From assembly GCA_051875715.1 (NCBI GenBank), contig JBJEHD010000090.1:1-33509 (forward strand): DNA of 33,509 bases, given 5' to 3'. The notes below the pieces were generated by a model that did not search any database, had not been told where the DNA came from, and saw nothing but the letters and a program-made list of their open reading frames with translations. This document shows, piece by piece, positions 8,814-15,670 of the stretch; positions within the stretch are counted from its first letter, which is position 1, and each line of letters opens with the position of its first letter. Position numbers and translations under genes: made by a program. Origin of the DNA: DYCT01 sp051875715. Its GTDB lineage: Bacteria; Bacteroidota; Bacteroidia; Bacteroidales; Bacteroidaceae.

Positions 8814-11800
8814 TAAAAGGAGAGGTTCAGTCCGACCATGTAGTTGCGCCCGTTGGGGTAGTAGCCCCAGTCGATGCCGGAGGTCAACGGGTTCTTCAGG
8901 GTGACTTCGGGGTCAAGGCCGGAGTAGCGGCTTATCAGGAAGGGGTTTTGGATGGAGGCGTAGCAGCGCAGGGAGGCGACATGCAGTCTTCGCAGCGCTT
9001 TCGGCGGCAGCGTGTAGCCTACCGTAATGCTTTTCACCTTGACGAAGTCTCCTTTTTCGACGAACAGCGAGGATGCGCGTCCGCCGGTCGGTGTTTTGAT
9101 GAATCCTTCGATGGTTCCGCTTTCGTTGTCCGGTGTCCATCGGTTTCGCATCTCCGGGTTGGGGGTCAGCCCGAGGGTGCGGACTTGGCGGGTGTAGTTG
9201 TAGATGTCGAAGCCGTGGTACCCGATGAGGAAGAGCGAGATGTCCCAGTTTTTGCAGTTCAGGGTGTTGGTCCATCCCCAGTTGAACTTGGGTTGGCCGT
9301 TCCCGATGATGCATTGGTCGTCGACGGTGATGTTGGGATCGTCGTCCAGGTTCTTGAATTTGTACGAGCCGGGTTGCGGCCGGTCGGCTTCCGGCAGTTG
9401 GTTCACCTCTTCGGTGGTCCAGATGCCTTCGCACACGTAGCCCCAGATGCTGCCGATGCGTTCGCCTTTGATGTAGCGGTAGTAGTCGTACTCGTAGCCT
9501 CCCGAGGGGGCTATCCTGTCCATTCCGTCGGCGAACTTCTCGAAGGTCCCTTGGTTGTGGGCCAGGGTCAGCGTGCTGTGCCAGGTGATGTTTCGTGTGC
9601 TGACGGGGACCATGTTGATGGTTGCCTCGATGCCTTTGTTCAGGATGTGTGCGGCGTTGGCCAGGGCGGTGGTCTGTCCGGTGTAGGAGGGGATGTTGAC
9701 GCTGATGAGCACGTCCTTGCTCCGTTTGTGATACCAGTCGAGGTTGATGGCCAGGCGGTTGTCGAAGAGTCCGAGGTCGAGTCCGACGTTGTATTGCTCG
9801 GTGCGTTCCCACTTCAGGTTCGGGTTTCCGATGCGGGCGATTTGCAGGAGCAGCACGTTCTGCGCATTGCGCGAGGCGGCGTATTCGTTGTAGGCCGAGT
9901 AGGCGGCCACGGCCTGGTTGCCGGTCTGTCCGTAGCCGAGGCGCAGTTTGAGTTGCGACACGGGCGTGTCTTCCATCCAGGCCTCGTGCCTGATGTCCCA
10001 GGCCAGTGCCAGCGAGGGGAATCCGGCCCAGCGGTTTGCGTAGGCCAGGCGCGAGGACCCGTCCCAGCGGTAGGAGGCGGTGAGCATGTATCGTCCGAGC
10101 AGTACGTAGTTCACGCGGGCCAGGGCGGACATGAGGGTGGTGCGGATGCGTGCCGACGAGCCGCCGATGGCTTGCCCGAGCGCGGTGTTGTTGGCGCCGA
10201 TTTCCACCGAGGGCAGTCCTACGGCCGAAGATGTGTTGGTGAAGTCGTCCGTCTTGCTTTGTTCGAACACGAAGGTGGTGTTCAGGCGGTGGGCGGCATT
10301 GAATTCTTTCACGTAGCTCAGGATGTTGGAGTTGACCCAGCCGCGGGAGTTCCCGGTCTGTGCGCTGGCCGAGGAGATGCCGTTGCTGGTCCATGCCTCG
10401 TAGCTGTTCTCGTTGCGGGTGGAGCGGTAGACGCTGCTCCCGAGGTTGAAACTGTGGTTCGTGCGCAGGCTGAGTCCGGGCAGGAACGTAATCTCAACGT
10501 AGCCTTGCAGGCGGTTCTTGAGCATGTAGTCGTCTTTGTCGAGTTCCCAGATGTGTCCCATGGGGTTGTATTGCGCGCTCCCCAGCAGGTTGAGGTTGTT
10601 GTATCGTCCGTTTTCGTCTTTGGGCAGCACGGTGTTGGGGAAGATGAGGCTCTCCAGCAGCACGCCACGGTATTGCGAGAAGCGCGGTCCTTTGGCCGTG
10701 GAGTATTCGCCCCAGAGGTTGACTCCCAGTTTCAGCCATTTCTTCGGGTTGCTGTCCACCTTGACGCGGTAGTTTGTCTTGTTGCTCGACGAGGATTTCA
10801 CGATGCCCTGGTTGTCGGTGTAGCGGGCCGACAGCAGGAACTGGTTCTTGTCGTTTCCGCCGCTGACGGAGACTTCGTGGGTGTGTTCGACGGCTACGTT
10901 GCGGAAAATGTTCCCCACGTAGTCGTAGCCGGCCTCTCCGCGTTCGAAGGCTTCGATTTCCGCGTCGGTATAGAACACGTGCGGGCTGTCGGCTCCCGAG
11001 GCGGTGTAGAACTCGCGGCCGTAGTCGTTGGCCAGTCGGGCGAAGTCGGCGGGGGCGAGCACGTCGGGCAGCGTGTAGGGGGTCTTGGCGTTGATGTGGC
11101 CGTTGTATTGGATGACGGTCTTGCCTTTTTCGGCGTTCTTGGTGGTGACCAGGATGACGCCGTTGGCACCTTGCGATCCGTAGATGGCGGTGGCCGAGGC
11201 GTCTTTCAGCACTTCGACGGACTGTACGTCGGCCGGGTTCAGTTGCGACAGGCTTCCGCCGATGAATCCGTCGATGACGACGAGCGGCCCCATGTCGGCG
11301 TTGATGGAGTTGACGCCTCGCACGCGGATGGTGGCTTCCGAGCCGGGTTGCCCCGAGGCGGAGACGATGCTGACTCCCGAGAGCCGTCCCTGCAGGGCGT
11401 CGGTCAGGTTGGATGCGGGCATCTGCTTCAGGGCTTCGTCGGCCTTGACGGAGGCGACGGCGCCGGTGAGGTCGGATTTGCGCATGACTCCATAACCAAC
11501 AACTACCACTTCGTCCAGGTTGTAGTTATCCTCTTCTAAAACAATCTTGAGGGGCTGGCGGCCGTCGGCGGACACGCGTTTGGACTTGTATCCTACGCTC
11601 GACACGCGCAGCACGGCCCTGGGAGGGCACTTCAGGGAGAAATTCCCTTCTGTATCGGTGATGGTTCCCGTCTGGGTCCCGTCGACGATGATGGAAGCGC
11701 CGGGCAGGGTCTCGCCTTTTCCGTCGGCCACGTTTCCTCTTACTATCACGTCTTGTGCATGCAGGCTCGATCCTGTCAGGAGCATCAGGAACAGAAGCAG

Positions 11801-11818
11801 CAGTTGTTGGTTTTTCAT
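8813..11818 (-). CDS. SusC/RagA-family TonB-dependent outer-membrane transporter
   Basis: 1001 residues. Imports oligosaccharides across the outer membrane with energy from TonB. Signal peptide residues 1-22 (SSLHAQ). Residues 24-95 form the carboxypeptidase-regulatory-like domain (GNVADGKGETLPGASIIVDG), typical of Bacteroidetes. The TonB box is near residues 101-110 (LDEVVVVGYG). The plug domain covers about 113-230 (ALQGRLSGVSI, VEVLKDASATAIYGSQGANG), followed by the beta-barrel ending in a terminal aromatic strand (YMVGLNLSF). Length is normal. It pairs with the SusD gene downstream and follows the second beta-helix gene by 24 bases. It lacks an N-terminal anti-sigma-interacting (STN) domain, which fits control by the hybrid two-component system rather than an ECF sigma/anti-sigma pair. 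Confidence 0.96.
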   Translation of the reverse strand: MKNQQLLLLFLMLLTGSSLHAQDVIVRGNVADGKGETLPGASIIVDGTQTGTITDTEGNFSLKCPPRAVLRVSSVGYKSKRVSADGRQPLKIVLEEDNYNLDEVVVVGYGVMRKSDLTGAVASVKADEALKQMPASNLTDALQGRLSGVSIVSASGQPGSEATIRVRGVNSINADMGPLVVIDGFIGGSLSQLNPADVQSVEVLKDASATAIYGSQGANGVILVTTKNAEKGKTVIQYNGHINAKTPYTLPDVLAPADFARLANDYGREFYTASGADSPHVFYTDAEIEAFERGEAGYDYVGNIFRNVAVEHTHEVSVSGGNDKNQFLLSARYTDNQGIVKSSSSNKTNYRVKVDSNPKKWLKLGVNLWGEYSTAKGPRFSQYRGVLLESLIFPNTVLPKDENGRYNNLNLLGSAQYNPMGHIWELDKDDYMLKNRLQGYVEITFLPGLSLRTNHSFNLGSSVYRSTRNENSYEAWTSNGISSASAQTGNSRGWVNSNILSYVKEFNAAHRLNTTFVFEQSKTDDFTNTSSAVGLPSVEIGANNTALGQAIGGSSARIRTTLMSALARVNYVLLGRYMLTASYRWDGSSRLAYANRWAGFPSLALAWDIRHEAWMEDTPVSQLKLRLGYGQTGNQAVAAYSAYNEYAASRNAQNVLLLQIARIGNPNLKWERTEQYNVGLDLGLFDNRLAINLDWYHKRSKDVLISVNIPSYTGQTTALANAAHILNKGIEATINMVPVSTRNITWHSTLTLAHNQGTFEKFADGMDRIAPSGGYEYDYYRYIKGERIGSIWGYVCEGIWTTEEVNQLPEADRPQPGSYKFKNLDDDPNITVDDQCIIGNGQPKFNWGWTNTLNCKNWDISLFLIGYHGFDIYNYTRQVRTLGLTPNPEMRNRWTPDNESGTIEGFIKTPTGGRASSLFVEKGDFVKVKSITVGYTLPPKALRRLHVASLRCYASIQNPFLISRYSGLDPEVTLKNPLTSGIDWGYYPNGRNYMVGLNLSF

Positions 11819-11842
11819 GGTTTCTTGGTTTTGCTTATGGAG

Positions 11843-13705
11843 TTATCGGATGACGATCAGTTGGCGCAGGCGTTCGGTGCCGCATTGGATGTCGGCTATG
11901 AGGACGCCTCCTTCGGCGAGGCCGATGGCTTGATGTCCGGGGGCCAGCCTCCAGTCGCCGACGGGTACGCCGGCTGTGGTGTAGAGCCGTACCCGGCCTG
12001 CCGCGGGCATCTGCAGGGTCAGTGTCCGTCCGTCGGTGCCGAGCAGCACAGGGTGTGTCTTTGTGTGTCCGATGGCATCGGCGGCTTTTCCTTCGTAGGC
12101 ACCGAGGCTGATGCCTTCGGCGGTCTGGCGGCTGTTTCCGGCCAGGTCGGTCGCGTAGATGTCGTCGAACCAGGGCACCGGCAGGTTGGTGAGGTAGCTG
12201 TGGGTCCAGTCTTGCAGGTAGGACACCGAGCCGGCGTTGACGCACGTGCTGGCCGGGTTGAGCGACCAGTCGGCCGTCTCCACTTCGGCGGCTTGGGCTT
12301 CGTCGGCAGCGGCGCCGACGAACGTAGTGGGTTTCGCAAACGTGCCTTCTTCCGTCAGGACGAAGCATCCGTCTGTGTCGCTGGTGTTGGGGGCCGAGGC
12401 GTCGCCGCCCACGGGCACGATGAACTGGATGTCCTTGTCGAGTGCGTTGTGGTAGAACGAACTATAGTAGGCGTTGTCGGCCTTGATGTTGGCCGGCGCG
12501 CCGTTCTGCCGGTTGCCACTCATGAGGTTGTTGACCATGCCGGCGTAGGCCTGGGTGAGGTAGGTGCCTCCTTCGTTGTTGGCCCAGGTGTTGTTGAGGT
12601 AGGAGCCTCCCATCAGGTAGTTGCAGAGTTCGGGGGTGGTGTTGTTGTTCACCAGGCAACTGGTCATGGTCAGTCCGTTCTCGGCGTAGAGGATGGCGGC
12701 CGGCTTGGTCACGATGCTGACGTCGGAGCGGTTCTCGTTGTTGCGGAAGACGGAGCGGGTGAGGCGTGTGGAGCCGGTGTATTTGCACAGCAGGGCCGTG
12801 CCGCCCATGGTGGAGATGGAGCAGCGTTCGACGAGGACGTCGGCGATGGTCAGTCCGCGCGTCAGTGTGTGGGTGACGGCCATGCCGGCCGAGGTGCCGT
12901 TGTCCGACGAGGGGTTGTAGTTGGCGGGGACGGGCACGTGGCAGTCGTGTATCCAGACGCGGCGGATGGTGCCGGCGCTCAGCCCGTCCAGTTCGTCGGG
13001 GTTGGTTTCGCCGGCGGCCAGGGTGGAATAGTAGGCCAGGGCGCAGGCTTGCGTATGGGCTATCTCCACGTGGTCCACCCGCACGGGGTCGGCCGTGGGT
13101 TTCACGCGGCGCAGGTCGACGGAGTTGCCGGACAGGGTGCCGAGGTATTGGCAACCGACTACGGAGCCTCCGTCTTCGAAGTAGGTGACGGACGAGCCGG
13201 CGCCGCAGTCGAGGAAGCGGCAGTTGCGCAGGTTCATCTTCTCTTTGAAGTAGGCCACGCGCCCGTTGGTCGTGACGTGGCCGCTGACGGTCAGTCCGTC
13301 GATGTAGGTCTCCGTCTGCCAGATGGCGGTTTTGTCGGCCCGGTCGAAGAGGCGCATGGCCGGGTCGCCGACGCCTTTCAGGGTGGTGGCTTGCTCGAAC
13401 AGCCAGGGCTGCTCGGCGTCGTGCTTGCGTTCGTCGACGCTGGTGGCGCCGGGGGCGAATCCGCCGTAGATGTCGACGCCTTCTTTCACGTAGATGGTTC
13501 GTGACACGGTGTAGTCGCCGCCGGCCATCCAGATTTCATCGCCTGGCGCGGCCTGCTCCATTACGCTGCTCAGGTCGGAGGCGGCCTCCTGCCAACTGGC
13601 TCCGGAGGCTGTCCCGGTGGGGGTCATGTAGAACACCTTGGCGTCGGCGGTTTGTCCGCCGAGCCACAGGCATCCCCCTATCAGTAGGGTGGTGAGTTGT
13701 TTCAT
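11843..13705 (-). CDS. Secreted parallel beta-helix protein (second of a tandem pair)
   Basis: 620 residues from the ATG at 13705. That start is preferred because it opens with a signal peptide (MKQLTTLLIGGCLWLGG, cleavage near ADA) and because ATG overlaps the TGA of the upstream gene as ATGA; the frame stays open far upstream but that part is Arg/Pro-rich noise. The body shows beta-helix rungs and the opening pattern GDEIWMAGGDYTVS ... VDIYGGFAPG ... DER shared with its neighbour, the later segment TTFVGAAADEAQAAEV, and GISLGAYEG as in 'choice-of-anchor Q' proteins. The last 65 or so residues form a small beta domain (LYTTAGVPVGDW ... GGVLIADI) like those used for surface attachment or type IX export. 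The fold is that of pectate-lyase-like and PL6 enzymes, but no catalytic residues could be identified; it could be a binding protein. Confidence 0.8.
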   Translation of the reverse strand: MKQLTTLLIGGCLWLGGQTADAKVFYMTPTGTASGASWQEAASDLSSVMEQAAPGDEIWMAGGDYTVSRTIYVKEGVDIYGGFAPGATSVDERKHDAEQPWLFEQATTLKGVGDPAMRLFDRADKTAIWQTETYIDGLTVSGHVTTNGRVAYFKEKMNLRNCRFLDCGAGSSVTYFEDGGSVVGCQYLGTLSGNSVDLRRVKPTADPVRVDHVEIAHTQACALAYYSTLAAGETNPDELDGLSAGTIRRVWIHDCHVPVPANYNPSSDNGTSAGMAVTHTLTRGLTIADVLVERCSISTMGGTALLCKYTGSTRLTRSVFRNNENRSDVSIVTKPAAILYAENGLTMTSCLVNNNTTPELCNYLMGGSYLNNTWANNEGGTYLTQAYAGMVNNLMSGNRQNGAPANIKADNAYYSSFYHNALDKDIQFIVPVGGDASAPNTSDTDGCFVLTEEGTFAKPTTFVGAAADEAQAAEVETADWSLNPASTCVNAGSVSYLQDWTHSYLTNLPVPWFDDIYATDLAGNSRQTAEGISLGAYEGKAADAIGHTKTHPVLLGTDGRTLTLQMPAAGRVRLYTTAGVPVGDWRLAPGHQAIGLAEGGVLIADIQCGTERLRQLIVIR

Positions 13706-15339
13706 AAGATGACTTTTTGGAGGATGGTTTTGCCTTCTTTCTGGGTGCGGACGATGAACAGGCCTCGTCCGGCAAGCGGAACGACAGCGTCGGAGGTCTG
13801 GATGGTGCCGACGAGGCGTCCGGTTGCGTCGTAGATGGTTGTCTGTCCTTCTGCGCCCTGCAGGTGCAGCCGTCCATCGCGGGCGAAGACGACGGTGGGT
13901 CCGTTGCCGGCAGGCCGGATGGCGGTGGGGTCGTCTTTCTCCATCTCGTAGGCGCCCAGGTCGGCCGGGTCGGCTTCGGTCAGCGGACGGATGCGTCCGG
14001 TCACGTCGGTGTCGTATTCGATGGATACCCAGTCGTTGCAGCCGCGGTCTATCAGGAAGGAGGCGTTGTCCGTGCTCCAGATGGCGGCTCGCAGTTCGGC
14101 TATCTTTTCGGCATCGGTGGTGGCGCCGACGAACGAGGTCGGGGCGATGAAGCGGACGTAGTTCCGTCCTTCTTCTGTGCCGATGTTGTCGGCGGCCAGG
14201 GTGTAGAGGTCGTCGTAGGTCTGGTTGGCTACGGCGCACTTGATGCCGGCTTGTCCGTTCTCAGTGGCGAAGTAACTGAACGAGGTCGTGGCCGAGCCGG
14301 CTGCGGCGTAGACGAGGGCTTGTGCGCCGGTCGCGTCTTTGTTGCCCCACACCACGCTGTTGGCCAGGACGGTGAGGTCGCTGCCGGCGGCGTAGACGGA
14401 ATAGCTCTTGCCGTCGGCTCCGGAGAGGTTGTTGCAGATGGTGGCGTTGATGACCGTGCCTCCTTTGGTGAAGAAGATGGGATAACCGCTGTTGTTGTAC
14501 GCCAGGCAGTTGTAGAACTCGTTGGAGGGGTAGACCGAGAAGAATGCGCTGCCCTTGCCGTAGTTGGATTCATCGCCGGCCGTGTTGTTGTAGAACACGC
14601 AGTTGGCCACCCGCACGGCGGCGTTGGCACGCAGGCCGCCTCCGCCTTTGGCCCCGTCCCAGGCCAGTCCGCGGTTGCCTTCGAACACGCAGTTCTCCAC
14701 GTAGTTCATGTCGTCCAGCGAGTTGCTGCTGGCGTAGAGGCCGGCTCCTCCGTTGCGGTCGTCGGAGCGCGACTCGTTGTTGAGGAAGTAGCAGTATTCC
14801 ACTTTGCCGCCCATGTACATCTGTACGCCGCCTCCGCCCCAGGTGGAGATGTTGTCGCGCAGGATGCAGTAGCGCACGTGTCCGCCTTTGCGGACGGTGA
14901 CGGCCGAGCCGATGCTCTTTTCGAAAGTGATGCCGTCGACGATGGCTTCGGCACTGAATTGGGTGGCCTGGTTGATGAGGTTCGATGCGGTGAGCGATTC
15001 CTCACGGGTGATGATGGTGCGATGGACGAAGTTCCACGGTTGTCCGCCTTCCAGGCGTACGCGTTCGTCCTTCGAGGTCTCCGTGCCGGCGAATCCGCCG
15101 TAGATGCCTGTGCCGGCTTTCAGCATCAGGGCGGTGGAGAGGGGATAGGTGCCTTCGGCCAGCCAGACTTCGTCGCCGGCTACCATCACGGCATGGGCGG
15201 TGGGCAGGCTGGTGTAGACTTGTTCGGCCGGGGCCGATGCCCAGGCGGTGGAGGATGCGTCGGGCTTTACGTAATAAACCTTGGCGCTGGCTACGGCGGC
15301 GAGGCCTAGACCCAGCATGCAGATGAGTTGTTTCTTCAT
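13702..15339 (-). CDS. Secreted parallel beta-helix protein (first gene of the PUL operon)
   Basis: 545 residues, signal peptide 1-19 (LAAVASA). Architecture matches the next gene: GDEVWLAEGTYPLS, then GIYGGFAGTETSKDER near residues 55-95, a run of short Asn/Gly-rich rungs (CILRDN, CYFLNNES, CVFEGNRG, CVFYNNT), the motif TSFVGATTDAEKIAEL, and PADLGAYEME closing the helix. The final 70 or so residues are a separate beta domain (TIYDATGRLVGTIQ ... GLFIVRTQKEG ... QKVIL) very like type A sorting domains of type IX secretion. Its stop overlaps the next start by 4 bases. It is the promoter-proximal gene, downstream of the candidate promoter at 15370-15377. Beta-helix lyases include chondroitinase B (PL6), which would suit this PUL, but I cannot place the Lys/Arg catalytic pair, so function stays open. 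Confidence 0.82.
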   Translation of the reverse strand: MKKQLICMLGLGLAAVASAKVYYVKPDASSTAWASAPAEQVYTSLPTAHAVMVAGDEVWLAEGTYPLSTALMLKAGTGIYGGFAGTETSKDERVRLEGGQPWNFVHRTIITREESLTASNLINQATQFSAEAIVDGITFEKSIGSAVTVRKGGHVRYCILRDNISTWGGGGVQMYMGGKVEYCYFLNNESRSDDRNGGAGLYASSNSLDDMNYVENCVFEGNRGLAWDGAKGGGGLRANAAVRVANCVFYNNTAGDESNYGKGSAFFSVYPSNEFYNCLAYNNSGYPIFFTKGGTVINATICNNLSGADGKSYSVYAAGSDLTVLANSVVWGNKDATGAQALVYAAAGSATTSFSYFATENGQAGIKCAVANQTYDDLYTLAADNIGTEEGRNYVRFIAPTSFVGATTDAEKIAELRAAIWSTDNASFLIDRGCNDWVSIEYDTDVTGRIRPLTEADPADLGAYEMEKDDPTAIRPAGNGPTVVFARDGRLHLQGAEGQTTIYDATGRLVGTIQTSDAVVPLAGRGLFIVRTQKEGKTILQKVIL

Positions 15340-15369
15340 ACCGATTAAATTTTAGGGTTTCGATGCAGG

Positions 15370-15377
15370 CAAATGTA
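15370..15377 (-). promoter_or_regulatory. Candidate PUL promoter, -7 element TACATTTG
   Basis: Read on the minus strand, TACATTTG fits the Bacteroidetes TAnnTTTG consensus and lies 30 bases before the first PUL start codon. No TTTG lies 19-21 bases upstream of it, where the region is G+C-rich instead. A missing -33 box is what one expects of an activator-dependent promoter driven by the hybrid regulator. Confidence 0.5.
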
Positions 15378-15400
15378 GCGGCGCTCCGGTGCCGAGGCTG

Positions 15401-15422
15401 GTCATTTTCGTACCGAAACCTA
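15401..15422. promoter_or_regulatory. Candidate operator: inverted repeat upstream of the PUL promoter
   Basis: TTTCG (15406-15410), a 3-base centre, CGAAA (15414-15418), with partly matching flanks (GGTCA and CCTACC). It is centred about 40 bases upstream of the TACATTTG element, a suitable place for the AraC-type output domain of the hybrid regulator. The core is short, so this is a suggestion only. Confidence 0.25.
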
Positions 15423-15468
15423 CCCAAAATCCTCCGCACCCCTCTACAGGGGCCTGTGGGCCGGGTTT

Positions 15469-15556
15469 CTTCGCGTGCGCACGCATCGGCCTTCGTGTGC
15501 GCACGCATCGGCCTTCGTGTGTACACGCATCAGCCTTCGTGTGTACACGCATTGCA
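15469..15556. repeat. Tandem array A: four 22-base units with palindromic cores
   Basis: Units start at 15469, 15491, 15513 and 15535, each beginning CTTCG. Units 1 and 2 carry the core GTGCGCAC and units 3 and 4 carry GTGTACAC, both perfect 8-base palindromes, followed by GCAT. The paired base changes keep the palindrome intact. The fourth unit runs without a gap into array B. Confidence 0.9.
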
Positions 15557-15604
15557 ACGGCATTGCAATGGCATTGCAACGGTGTTGCAACGCCGTTGCA
15601 ACAC
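15550..15604. repeat. Tandem array B: five 11-base units carrying TTGCAA
   Basis: Units CATTGCAACGG, CATTGCAATGG, CATTGCAACGG, TGTTGCAACGC, CGTTGCAACAC lie head to tail. Each has the TTGCAA palindrome at the same phase. The last two units together make a perfect 10-base inverted repeat with a GCC centre (15582-15604). Confidence 0.9.
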
Positions 15605-15670
15605 GCGTGCTCCGACGGCGTTTGATCGGCGTTTAATTGGCGTTTAATCGGTGCTTAATCGGTGTCCGCC
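15605..15670. repeat. Tandem array C: 11-base units GGCGTTTAAT-type, ending inside the regulator gene
   Basis: After one degenerate unit (15605-15615), units CGGCGTTTGAT, CGGCGTTTAAT, TGGCGTTTAAT, CGGTGCTTAAT and a decayed CGGTGTCCGCC follow at 11-base steps. The phase is the same as in array B. The regulator stop codon (complement at 15655-15657) lies in the fourth clear unit. Confidence 0.85.

Noticed and set aside
8669..13504. Long plus-strand reading frames (956 and 583 codons) opposite susC and the beta-helix genes
   Set aside because: They are mirror images of G+C-rich codon usage on the minus strand. They are rich in Gly/Val/Asp/Arg with no recognisable domains, whereas the minus frames have clear signal peptides and family motifs.
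13706..14239. N-terminal extension of the second beta-helix protein
   Set aside because: The frame is open upstream but encodes Arg/Pro/His-rich noise that overlaps the first beta-helix gene; the ATG at 13705 opens a signal peptide.
15469..15604. CRISPR array
   Set aside because: The units are contiguous with no unique spacers between them, the unit sequence drifts, and no cas genes are near.
15352..15647. Small proteins encoded across the repeat array on either strand
   Set aside because: The frames exist only because 22- and 11-base units avoid stops; products are low-complexity (His/Arg/Cys-rich) and have no start context.
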